Origin: a candidate division BRC1 bacterium ADurb.Bin183
Lineage (GTDB): Bacteria; Sumerlaeota; Sumerlaeia; MWCT01
Direction of reading: 5' to 3'
Assembly (NCBI GenBank): GCA_002070185.1
Contig: MWCT01000002.1
Coordinates: forward strand, 186,001-250,000
Length of the DNA stretch: 64,000 bases
This document shows, one piece after another, positions 54,420 to 62,640 of this stretch; within the stretch, counting starts at the first letter, position 1; the number at the start of each line of letters is the position of its first letter. The notes beneath the pieces are model-generated. The model had not been told where the DNA came from and ran no database searches. It saw only the letters and a program-made list of their open reading frames with translations. Both the position numbers and the translations under genes were made by a program.

Positions 54420-54789
54420 GAATCTCATCCTCCAAGAAAAATTGCAGAAAGATTAACCAGAATAATTAAGTCCTTGTGGCAAATTGCCGCAGGCAATGCA
54501 AGAAAAATCCCACATTTTACCGCTCATTTTGGCTCGGCATGAAAAGTTGTTTTTTCATCCCATTGTTATTTTTAAGGATTGGGGATCAAATAGCCGAGGA
54601 CTGGGAAGCGTTCTTCAGCATGCCGAAGAGACCGATGCGCTGGCTGCCGAATGGATTGCTGCGTTCTTTCTCCGGCGGGGCTTCCGCCCAGACCGGCTAA
54701 TAACCGACGCCCCGTCTATAACCGATGGCAACAATCGGCACGAAACCTAAAAAATAGATAACCGTTTTTTTGCAATTATTTTGGGGCGA
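54420..54789. other. Intergenic region, no gene recognised
   Basis: 370 bases. An 88-codon + strand ORF at 54484-54750 has no ribosome site and no recognisable content, and is left out. Near 54704-54728, ATAACCGA-type words repeat, as in other gaps of this window. No clear promoter box was found. Confidence 0.45.
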
Positions 54790-56193
54790 TTATAAAAAGT
54801 CATGTTCCAATGGGATGTCTGAATTCAACGGAAAATACTCTCCCGCGCTTTTTTCGAGTCGGTAGGGAAAGCGCGCCCCGTTTTTCATAATCTCGCGCAG
54901 GGCAAGGGCAAGATATTCGGCGTCATCCGCCGTGTTATAAATTCCAAAGCTTATGCGGACAAAGCCGGGCAGACTGCCGCGGTCTTTGTTTATGATTTGA
55001 TTCACATATTGAGCGGCATCAGGGTCTTCCGCATTTAAAAGTTTGACAACGTAAGGTTGGGCGCAAAAGCATCCATGCCGAACGCCGATGCCCCATTCAT
55101 AGCCGAGAATTGCCGCCAACAGGGCATGATTGTAGCGCTCGGAGAGGATGGGAATCACACTGACGCGGTCGCGGCTCAGGGAGGCATCCGAATCGCCGTA
55201 GATTTTGATTCCGGGAATATCCTTCAAAAGAGAAAGCATCAAACCCGTGAGATGACGTTCGTGCGCCGCAACTCTTTCCATTCCAATTTTCTGGAGCATC
55301 TGCGCCGCGCGCGCCACTGCCAGAGCGCCGAAGAGATTCGGCGTGCCCGCCTCTTCGCGTTCGGGCGCTTCCGACCAGATGACCTCATCCAGAGTGACGA
55401 TTTCAACCGCGCCGCCGCCGACGATGAAAGGGCGTCCGCCGCGGAAGCATTCTTTGGGTCCGATGAGCGCGCCGCTGCCGAAAGGGGCATACATCTTGTG
55501 GGCGCTGAATGCGAGAAAGTCTATATGATCCGGCTCATCGCCTCTGCCCATGTTAATCGTCCTGTGGGCTATGAGTTGGGCGGCATCCACCAAAATTTTT
55601 GCGCCGTATTGATGAGCAAGGCGGGCAATTTCTTTAATAGGAGGCATGAAACCGGCGATATTCGACGCGCCGGTCACAGCCACAAGACGCACCCTGCCTT
55701 TATAAAATTCGAGTTTATCCTTCATGCTGGCAAGATCCAGCGAGCCATCGGCTGGATTCAAATCTACATAATCCACATTGCAGCAGAACCGCCAAGGAAG
55801 CAGGTTGGAATGATGTTCCATGATAGTGGTTAAAACAACAACATTTTTGTCCATGCATTGGCACTGGCATATTTTATTGATGGCATCTGTGGTGTTATGG
55901 CAGAAGATAACGGTGTGAAAATCGGGGTCTGCGCCGACAAAATCGGAGATTACACGCCGGCATTGGTTGTATATTTTAGTTGAGATAAGGGACTTGTATC
56001 CCGTGCCGCGGTGGACGCTGGAATACCATCCCGCAAAGGTGTCTATCGCATTGATGACGTCAATAAAGGGGGGCGTTGTTGCGGCGTTGTCAAGATTGAC
56101 ATAACGCCTTTTTTCGCCGCTCAAAAGCGGGACTTCTTTATCAACCCCAGCAACAAGACTCGAAAAGTCTTCGATAATGTTTGGATTATTCAA
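54790..56193 (-). CDS. SufS-like class V aminotransferase (cysteine desulfurase family)
   Basis: 467 residues, PLP enzyme. 'LDNAATTPPF' opens the fold, 'TIMEHHSNLLPWR' and 'VDAAQLIAHR' follow, and K233 in 'SAHKMYAPFGSG' binds PLP. Near the C-terminus 'GVRHGCFCAQP' places cysteines where SufS/CsdA carry the catalytic Cys, but the local sequence (GCFCAQP) differs from the usual 'RTGHHCAQP', and the protein is about 60 residues longer than SufS. It could be a cysteine or selenocysteine lyase with a specialised partner. No sufBCD gene is adjacent. Start is TTG 56193 with AGG 10 bases upstream. It is co-directional with the rhodanese gene upstream, another sulfur-transfer protein, but 278 bases apart. 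Confidence 0.85.
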   Translation of the reverse strand: MNNPNIIEDFSSLVAGVDKEVPLLSGEKRRYVNLDNAATTPPFIDVINAIDTFAGWYSSVHRGTGYKSLISTKIYNQCRRVISDFVGADPDFHTVIFCHNTTDAINKICQCQCMDKNVVVLTTIMEHHSNLLPWRFCCNVDYVDLNPADGSLDLASMKDKLEFYKGRVRLVAVTGASNIAGFMPPIKEIARLAHQYGAKILVDAAQLIAHRTINMGRGDEPDHIDFLAFSAHKMYAPFGSGALIGPKECFRGGRPFIVGGGAVEIVTLDEVIWSEAPEREEAGTPNLFGALAVARAAQMLQKIGMERVAAHERHLTGLMLSLLKDIPGIKIYGDSDASLSRDRVSVIPILSERYNHALLAAILGYEWGIGVRHGCFCAQPYVVKLLNAEDPDAAQYVNQIINKDRGSLPGFVRISFGIYNTADDAEYLALALREIMKNGARFPYRLEKSAGEYFPLNSDIPLEHDFL

Positions 56194-56309
56194 CTTGATG
56201 CTACCTGTTCTTTCAATGAATATTTGGATTTATAAGCCAAGCCGCCATCTGTTCAATGTCTTTTAGGTTTGCGATATTTGCGCATCTTGTGGGCGTTGTG
56301 ATTAAGAAA

Positions 56310-56342
56310 GTTTTTCGAGCCGCGCCGCATCAATTCTTAATC
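56310..56342. repeat. Perfect 9-bp inverted repeat
   Basis: GATTAAGAA (56310-56318) and TTCTTAATC (56334-56342) with a 15-base spacer in the 278-base gap upstream of the aminotransferase gene. It could be an operator or a weak hairpin; no U-tract follows on either strand. The rest of the gap shows no gene. Confidence 0.5.
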
Positions 56343-56471
56343 AAACCGCTCTGCGCCTTACAAAAAACAAAATGTTTTTAATCATAAAAGGGTATAACGC
56401 GCTTCCAATCGGAGAGTTTTTGAACCGTTCCGTTGGGCGTGTCAATACTATTATCAAGAGGCGCGCCCGTT

Positions 56472-58187
56472 TTATGGCAGCAGCACATCGCCGATGTCAA
56501 CGTTGATGCCGCCGGGGTGGGCGGTTCTGATGTGGACAAGGCTGTGCGCGGCTTCGTCAACGGTGATGTCGTAGCTCCCCTTTGGGACATTAAGGAGGAC
56601 AAAACGACCGTCGGGGAAGCTTTTGGTTGAGATGTATTGCCCTTCGCCGCTGAGGATAATTTCTGCGCCTTGAATGGGCAGGCGCGTCTGGGCGTCGAGG
56701 GCGCGTCCGTTAAATGTGTTCGGATCGGGAAGCAGGCGAAGGTCGCCCAAACCTTTGCTATCCACAGAGAAGCAGATGCTCGGAGGCGCAAGGAAGCGAT
56801 AGGCGTAACCCCAAGTCTGCAATTGATGCGCGCCATCGGAGACGTCATAAACGATGAAATCGCCGTTGGGGAGGCTATAAGTTTTCCATGTTGGATTGCC
56901 GCCTCCATCCAATTGCACAACGGCGTTATAGATTGGCAAGCCGTTGACGGCATCAAGGAGGCGTCCGTAAATCGTGCCTTTCATGGGGGCGATTTGCACA
57001 AGCCCCATATCGGATGTCCCGCCCGAGTTTTGCGTGAATTGAATCTCGTTAAAATTGTAAGCCCAGCCCCATGTTTGCAGGCGGCGCTCGCCGGATGGAA
57101 CATTGACGAGAATGAAGCGACCGTTTATGTTGGTTATCGTTTGCCTGCCATCGCCGCCGCCATCGAACTGAACGTGGGCGCCCATGACGGGGCGACCGGT
57201 GTTTTTGTCAACTATCTGTCCGCGCACAGTATCGGGGATAATGTTAAAGGCGAGGCTGCCGACATCAGTTGGACCAGAGGCGTTGACATTGATGAAATGT
57301 TCCTGAAATGCGTAAGCGAAACCCCAAGCCTGCAGGATATGCTCCCCCGGTTCGACAAAAATCAGCATGAAGTTACCCTGTTCATCTGTGAGGGTGCGCC
57401 ATCTGCCGCCGCCATCGAGTTGAACAGTCGCGGCAGGCAGAGGCTCGCCAGTATGGCTGTCCACGAGTTTGCCGACAACAGTGCCGCCGATTTTAGGGAG
57501 AGAGATTGTCCCTATATCGAGAGTTCCATCCTGTGGAACGCCGGCATCGAGGTTTTTAAAATCGTATGCAAATCCCCAGACTTGCAGTTGATGCGCGCCC
57601 GGGAGGACGCCGCAAAGGTAAAATTTCCCTTTGGCGTTTGTGAAGGTCTGCGCAGCGCCGCCGTCAATTTGGACTGAGGCACCGTTGACAGGCTTTGATG
57701 TTTGGGGGTCTATGATGGCTCCTTTGACAACGGAAAAAACAACAGGCGTGGGCGTTGGGGTGGGCGTGGGCGTCGGACTGGGCATAATCTTCCACGCATT
57801 AAAACCGCCCAGCATATTGTAGATTCCGGCATGTCCGTTATCAATGAGGAATTGCGAGGCGTTTGCGCTGCGTCTGCCGCTTCGGCAATAAACGATTATT
57901 TCCTTTTGAGGCAGGGCGGTGTGCTGGACATGCAAGACCTTGCTGTCCCACGGCATATTGACGGAGCATTCAACGTGTCCGGCGTCGAATTCGGAGACCT
58001 CGCGGACGTCGAGGAAGAGGACGTCGCGTCCATTTTGTTTCCATGAACGCGCTTGTTCAGCGGAGATGTTTGTGTAGGTAGGAATCGGTTTGGCTGCTTC
58101 AACTTCAACTTCTGCAAGAACTGCCCTCAAAACAAAAAAGGTTAAAAAGAGGGCGGCAACGGGAACGGACAACTTTTTAAAAATCAT
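56472..58187 (-). CDS. Secreted rhodanese fused to five carboxypeptidase-regulatory-like repeats
   Basis: 571 residues. Signal peptide (about 1-25), then a rhodanese domain (40-135) with active-site C101 in 'VYCRSGRRS' and 'DVREVSEFDAGHV'. A 'PTPTPTP' linker leads to five repeats of about 80-90 residues (151-571), each like a carboxypeptidase D regulatory domain: 'GAIIDPQTSKPVNGASVQIDGG', 'GKLVDSHTGEPLPAATVQLDGGG', and so on, with a recurrent 'HQLQVWGFAY'-type segment. The rhodanese looks catalytically complete and would act in the periplasm. The repeats may bind polysaccharide or another surface partner. GGAG is 9 bases before the ATG. Confidence 0.88.
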   Translation of the reverse strand: MIFKKLSVPVAALFLTFFVLRAVLAEVEVEAAKPIPTYTNISAEQARSWKQNGRDVLFLDVREVSEFDAGHVECSVNMPWDSKVLHVQHTALPQKEIIVYCRSGRRSANASQFLIDNGHAGIYNMLGGFNAWKIMPSPTPTPTPTPTPVVFSVVKGAIIDPQTSKPVNGASVQIDGGAAQTFTNAKGKFYLCGVLPGAHQLQVWGFAYDFKNLDAGVPQDGTLDIGTISLPKIGGTVVGKLVDSHTGEPLPAATVQLDGGGRWRTLTDEQGNFMLIFVEPGEHILQAWGFAYAFQEHFINVNASGPTDVGSLAFNIIPDTVRGQIVDKNTGRPVMGAHVQFDGGGDGRQTITNINGRFILVNVPSGERRLQTWGWAYNFNEIQFTQNSGGTSDMGLVQIAPMKGTIYGRLLDAVNGLPIYNAVVQLDGGGNPTWKTYSLPNGDFIVYDVSDGAHQLQTWGYAYRFLAPPSICFSVDSKGLGDLRLLPDPNTFNGRALDAQTRLPIQGAEIILSGEGQYISTKSFPDGRFVLLNVPKGSYDITVDEAAHSLVHIRTAHPGGINVDIGDVLLP

Positions 58188-58221
58188 ACATAGCCACTCC
58201 TTTATCGAATAGGATAATATA

Positions 58222-58251
58222 TATATACAATAAATATGCGCTACCGGTCAA
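58222..58251 (-). promoter_or_regulatory. Promoter of the rhodanese-fusion gene
   Basis: Minus strand: -35 TTGACC (58251-58246), an 18-base spacer, -10 TATATA (58227-58222). It lies about 34 bases before the ATG, in the 97-base gap after the response-regulator gene. Confidence 0.5.
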
Positions 58252-58284
58252 TATGGAATTTTTTTTGAATTAAGTTTTTTTTAA

Positions 58285-59655
58285 TTAGGTTTGAGAATCG
58301 GGCTCGATTTCAAGGTTGTATTTTTTTAGGCGGTATCCGAGCGTGCGACGCGTGATGCCGAGCAGTTCGGCGGCGCGGGTTTGATTGCCGCCGGTTTTTT
58401 TGAGGGCGGAGATGATGGTGCGCTTTTCCATTTCTTCCAAGGGAAGCATTCCCGCGGGGACGGGGGCGGGGGCGGCGTTTTGGGCGGCGGACGCTTTGCG
58501 CATAACGGCGGGCAGGTCGTCCGGCGTGATGCGATTATCCTCGCATAAAACGGCGGCGTGTTCGATGGCGTTTTCAACCTCCCGGACGTTGCCATGCCAG
58601 TCATATTCATAAAGTATTTGTGCGGCTTCGGGGGCGATGATAATGGGTTTTTCAGCAGTCTGGAATTTGGAGAGAAAATGATTAACGAGGGCGGGGATGT
58701 CCTCGCGGCGTTCGCGCAGGGGCGGGATGTGGATAGGCACAACATTGAGTCGGTAATAGAGGTCTTGCCGGAATGCGCCTTCCTGCAGGGCGGCTTCAAG
58801 GTCGCGATTTGTTGCGGCGATGACGCGGACGCTCACGCGAGTGGCATAATCCTCGCCGACTCTGATAAACTCGCCTTCCTGCAGAACGCGCAGAAGTTTG
58901 ACCTGTAAAAGGAGCGGAATCTCCCCCACCTCATCTAAAAAGATGGTTCCGCCATCCGCCATTTTGAAGAGACCGAGCCGCGATTCGATTGCGCCGGTGA
59001 AAGCGCCTTTGACATGTCCAAAGAGTTCGCTTTCAAGGAGATTTTCGGGAATCGCCCCGCAGTTGACGGTTACAAGCGGTTTATCTGCGCGGCGGCTTTG
59101 GGCGTGTATGAAACGGGCGATAACCTCCTTGCCGGTTCCGCTCTCGCCGCGCAATAGGATGGAGACGTCGGATGGGGCGACTTTTGTTGCGCGCCTCAGG
59201 ACATCTTTCATGGCGGCGCTGTCGGCAATGATGCGTTCCGGGCGAAATGTCTGCTCGGATGTTTTCTCCGCCTTCGGTTCATCCTCTTTCAATATTTTTG
59301 TTTCGATGAGGCGTTTAATCATTGCGCGCAGGTTATCCATCGCAAACGGTTTGATGAGGTAATCAAAGGCGCCGAGCTTCATCGCCTCGATAGCTGTATC
59401 CACTGTGGCGAATGCCGTCATGATGATGAAGTCCGCCTGTTTTTGGAGATGGCGCGCATTTTTAAGAATCTCGATGCCGCTCATCTGCGGCATGCGGAGG
59501 TCGGAAAGAATCACATCGTAGCGGTGCAACTCCATCAGTCGGATGCCCTCTTCTGGGTTGTGCGTGATGTCAATCTCGTAGCCCTCGCGCCGGAGGACGC
59601 GCTGCAATATGTCCGTCATTTTGGGCTCGTCATCAATGATAAGCAGACGGGTCAT
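58285..59655 (-). CDS. Sigma-54-dependent response regulator (NtrC/AtoC type)
   Basis: 456 residues. Receiver domain with phosphoacceptor D52 ('VILSDLRMP'), AAA+ sigma-54 domain with Walker A 'GESGTGKE', the sigma-54-contacting 'GAFTGA' loop and 'FLDEVGEIP', and a Fis-type helix-turn-helix at the C-terminus ('KTGGNQTRAAELLGITRRTLGYRLKKYNLE'). It activates sigma-54 promoters when phosphorylated by the adjacent histidine kinase, whose stop is 11 bases upstream. Target genes are unknown; no -24/-12 promoter was recognised in the window. Confidence 0.95.
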   Translation of the reverse strand: MTRLLIIDDEPKMTDILQRVLRREGYEIDITHNPEEGIRLMELHRYDVILSDLRMPQMSGIEILKNARHLQKQADFIIMTAFATVDTAIEAMKLGAFDYLIKPFAMDNLRAMIKRLIETKILKEDEPKAEKTSEQTFRPERIIADSAAMKDVLRRATKVAPSDVSILLRGESGTGKEVIARFIHAQSRRADKPLVTVNCGAIPENLLESELFGHVKGAFTGAIESRLGLFKMADGGTIFLDEVGEIPLLLQVKLLRVLQEGEFIRVGEDYATRVSVRVIAATNRDLEAALQEGAFRQDLYYRLNVVPIHIPPLRERREDIPALVNHFLSKFQTAEKPIIIAPEAAQILYEYDWHGNVREVENAIEHAAVLCEDNRITPDDLPAVMRKASAAQNAAPAPVPAGMLPLEEMEKRTIISALKKTGGNQTRAAELLGITRRTLGYRLKKYNLEIEPDSQT

Positions 59656-59666
59656 AATGTTTTCTC

Positions 59667-61031
59667 CTATGGTCTGGCGATGGGAAAGGTCATAATGACG
59701 CGGGCGCCTTTTGTTTCGCGGTTGGCAATTTCAAGGCTGCCGCCGGCGCGCTCCGCCAACATGCGGCTGACGAAGAGTCCGAGCCCTGTCCCGCCTTTTT
59801 TTGTGGAAAAAAATGGGTCAAAAATGCGGTTGATATTTTCCGCGGGGATGCCGCGCCCGTCATCGCATATTTCAATCGCGATATTTTGTCTGCGCCGTTT
59901 TGAGCGCACCTCAATGACGCCCTTTTCTCCGATGGAATCTCTGGCATTTATGAGCAGATTGAGGAGAATCTGCCGAAGGATTTTTTCGTCAACGGCAACA
60001 GGGGGCAGATTGCTTTCCGTTTCAATTTTTATTTCAATTGAAAATTTGTTCATATCTTTTTGGAGAAAGGAGATAACCGATGTTATAACGTCCTCTGTAT
60101 TCGCCGAGGCGCCTGCGGCGTTTTCGATGGAGGGGCTGGCAAACTGGAGAAAGCGGCTCATGAGTTGATTCATGCGGTCAATTTCTTCGATGATGGAACG
60201 TAGAAGCGGCTGCTGTTCGGCTTCGGGAGGGAGCTCTTCGACGACGCTTTCCGCCGTTGCGCGCATGATGCTCAAAGGATTGCGGACTTCGTGGGCGAGG
60301 CTTGCGGCGAATGCGCCAATGGATTTGAGTCGGTCGGCAAAGGCGAGCGAATGCTCCATGCGGATGAGCCGCGCAAGCAGGGTGTAAAAAATCAACGCCA
60401 GAAAAGCCATGAGGCAAAAAACAATAAAACCAATCCAGAGCATGGCATCGCGCATATCCCGCAATTCGTTAAAATAATCGCGGCTTGCCTCCAGACGCAA
60501 AACGGCGGTCGGCTCTCCGTTTGAATTTTTCAGGGGGACATAAACGCGCTTGTGCGGATTGCCCTCCACGCGGTAAAGAGGGGAAGCCGTTGACTTTCCG
60601 GAAAAAGCCGTTTCAATTTCTATTTCATCAAAATGAAGCAACGGGTATTCCTCGCCGGGCGCAAATTCCCCGCGCGAATCAATGAGAACATGCGAATCGT
60701 TGTCAATAATCATAAGACTTCGGAGGTTGTTTTCAACGCGCACTTCGCGTAAGAAAAGCCGGATATCGTCCATTTCTTCAAGCGGGTCGCCCATAACGCT
60801 TGCGGGGGTGAGAGGATGTTCAAGGAGGAAAAAGGATTGCCCGTTTAATCCTGCCATAGCAAGCGTGCGTCCGATGGCAAGCATGCGCGCGCCAAGGACG
60901 CGTTCTTTTGAGAGTTTTATTAATTCGAGCGCTGTGTAGCCGCTGAGGAAAAAGATGATAAGCGTTGCGGCGAGTAAAAGGAAGCTGAAGAGGAAAGGCG
61001 ATTTTCTAAATTGCTCTCCCATGCGCGCCAT
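59667..61031 (-). CDS. Membrane-bound sensor histidine kinase
   Basis: 454 residues. Two membrane helices (about 13-33 and 197-219) bracket a periplasmic sensor domain of about 160 residues. The cytoplasmic part has the H-box with H247 ('SLAHEVRNP'), the N-box 'NLLINARDS', and G boxes 'DDGRGIP' and 'GTGLGLFVSRMLAERAGG'. It phosphorylates the response regulator that follows. The input signal is unknown. nadB ends 20 bases upstream, so the kinase is likely co-transcribed with an NAD-synthesis enzyme. Confidence 0.94.
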   Translation of the reverse strand: MARMGEQFRKSPFLFSFLLLAATLIIFFLSGYTALELIKLSKERVLGARMLAIGRTLAMAGLNGQSFFLLEHPLTPASVMGDPLEEMDDIRLFLREVRVENNLRSLMIIDNDSHVLIDSRGEFAPGEEYPLLHFDEIEIETAFSGKSTASPLYRVEGNPHKRVYVPLKNSNGEPTAVLRLEASRDYFNELRDMRDAMLWIGFIVFCLMAFLALIFYTLLARLIRMEHSLAFADRLKSIGAFAASLAHEVRNPLSIMRATAESVVEELPPEAEQQPLLRSIIEEIDRMNQLMSRFLQFASPSIENAAGASANTEDVITSVISFLQKDMNKFSIEIKIETESNLPPVAVDEKILRQILLNLLINARDSIGEKGVIEVRSKRRRQNIAIEICDDGRGIPAENINRIFDPFFSTKKGGTGLGLFVSRMLAERAGGSLEIANRETKGARVIMTFPIARP

Positions 61032-61051
61032 GCTTCATCCTCAATCCTATA

Positions 61052-62617
61052 TCAATCAATACGGTAGTGGCAGCCGCGGCTTTCGCGGTTTTCCTGCGCG
61101 GCGAAAAGCGTTGCCATAGCGGTGATGACGCCGTTTCGGAGCCCGATGAGCGAATCGGTGAGGGCGGCTTTTCGGTAGAACGCCTCGACCTCCCCCCGCA
61201 GTTCGCGGAGGATTTGGCGCGCGCGCTCCATGCGCCGGGTGGTGCGGACCAGCCCGACATAGTTCCACATGGTATATTTAATGGTGAGCCAGTCTTGATA
61301 GATGAGCGCCGGATCCATATTTTCCTTTTCATGAATCCACGGCTCGATTTCTGGGAAGTAATAATCGCTGCGGTTTTTGCGAATTTCGGCGGCGGCGTTT
61401 CGTCCGGCTTCATAACCCCAAAGGAGCCCTTCGAGAAGCGAAACGCTGGCGAGGCGGTTGGCGCCGTGTATGCCGGTGCAGCTGACCTCGCCGACGGCGC
61501 GCAGGCGTCTGATGGAGGTGCGCCCTTCTAAATCTACTGCCACGCCGCCGCAGCAATAATGCGCCGCAGGAACAACCGGAATCGGCTCCGATGTGATGTC
61601 AATTCCCGCCTCCAAGCAAGTCTTGTAAATATTGGGGAATCGCGATTTGAGCCAGTCGGCGTCCCTGTGCCGAATGTCCAAATAAACGCAGGGCTCATCA
61701 TGGGTCAGCATGACATCCTGAATGGCGCGCGCGACCACATCGCGCGGGGCAAGCGAGCCGAGCGGGTGGATTTTTTCCATAATGCGTTCGCCGTTTTTTC
61801 GGATGAGAACGGCGCCTTCTCCGCGCAGGGCTTCTGAGATGAGAAACCGCCTTGCCCCGTGTTGGAAAAGGGTGGTGGGGTGGAACTGGACGAACTCCAG
61901 ATTGATGAGGCGGGCGCCGGCGCGATAGGCAAGGGCGATGCCATCGCCGCGAGCGCCGGAGGGGTTGCTTGTGTGGAGGAATATCTGTCCGTGCCCGCCG
62001 GTGGCGAGAATGGTTTCTTTTGCCAAGATGGGAACGACGCGTCTTTTTTTCTGGAGCAGGGCATAAAGACCGACGCATGTGAGCGGCTCATAAACATCCA
62101 TCGGGGATTTGGAATGATGCGAAAGGGTCAGAAGGTCAACGGCTGTGAGTCCGGTCATTATTTTAATTTTTGGATGGCGCTTCACGGCGGCAATAAGGCT
62201 TGTGATGATGGCTCTGCCTGTGGCGTCCGCAACGTGGATGATGCGCTGGCGCGAATGCGCGCCTTCGAGCGTGAAATCCAGCGCGCCATTTTTATCGCAA
62301 TCGAAGGGAACTTTATATTTTTGAATGAGGAGCTTTTTGACCAATAGCGGACCTTTTTCGGCAAGGTAATGAACGGCGGATGGCAGGGATTTTCCCGCGC
62401 CTGCTTCGATAATGTCCGCCGCCAGACGCTCCGGTTTATCATCCGCGCCTTTGTAAACAATGCCCCCCTGCGCATAAACCGTGTTGCCTTCGATAGGCTC
62501 ATCGGAGTTTGTGATGACGAGAACATCCGCGCCCGCATCCGCGGCTGAGAGCGCCGCAACAGCGCCGGCAATGCCGCAGCCGATGACAAGAATATCTGTT
62601 TGGATTTTATCAGACAT
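61052..62617 (-). CDS. nadB: L-aspartate oxidase
   Basis: First enzyme of quinolinate and NAD synthesis: oxidises aspartate to iminoaspartate. 521 residues, normal length. FAD motif 'VIGCGIAGAVAALSAADAG', 'GNTVYAQGGI', 'EGAHSRQRIIHVADATG', 'LEFVQFHPTTLF', 'SEALRGEGAVL' and 'HYCCGGVAVDLEGRTSIRRLRAVGEVSCTG'. The NadC partner is encoded at 24988; nadA is not in the window. Followed by the histidine kinase and regulator genes in the same direction. Confidence 0.95.
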   Translation of the reverse strand: MSDKIQTDILVIGCGIAGAVAALSAADAGADVLVITNSDEPIEGNTVYAQGGIVYKGADDKPERLAADIIEAGAGKSLPSAVHYLAEKGPLLVKKLLIQKYKVPFDCDKNGALDFTLEGAHSRQRIIHVADATGRAIITSLIAAVKRHPKIKIMTGLTAVDLLTLSHHSKSPMDVYEPLTCVGLYALLQKKRRVVPILAKETILATGGHGQIFLHTSNPSGARGDGIALAYRAGARLINLEFVQFHPTTLFQHGARRFLISEALRGEGAVLIRKNGERIMEKIHPLGSLAPRDVVARAIQDVMLTHDEPCVYLDIRHRDADWLKSRFPNIYKTCLEAGIDITSEPIPVVPAAHYCCGGVAVDLEGRTSIRRLRAVGEVSCTGIHGANRLASVSLLEGLLWGYEAGRNAAAEIRKNRSDYYFPEIEPWIHEKENMDPALIYQDWLTIKYTMWNYVGLVRTTRRMERARQILRELRGEVEAFYRKAALTDSLIGLRNGVITAMATLFAAQENRESRGCHYRID

Positions 62618-62640
62618 TGAATCCGCCGTTTCCCTTTTTG

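Noticed and set aside
53889..54542. 217-codon + strand ORF
   Set aside because: Antisense to the GHL10-like gene; no ribosome site.
54484..54750. 88-codon + strand ORF upstream of the GHL10-like gene
   Set aside because: No ribosome site, composition not protein-like enough, and two frames are open over the same bases.
55057..55833. 258-codon + strand ORF
   Set aside because: Antisense to the SufS-like gene, no family features.
56637..57677. 346-codon + strand ORF
   Set aside because: Antisense to the rhodanese-fusion gene; its length comes from the repeated codon pattern of the repeats.
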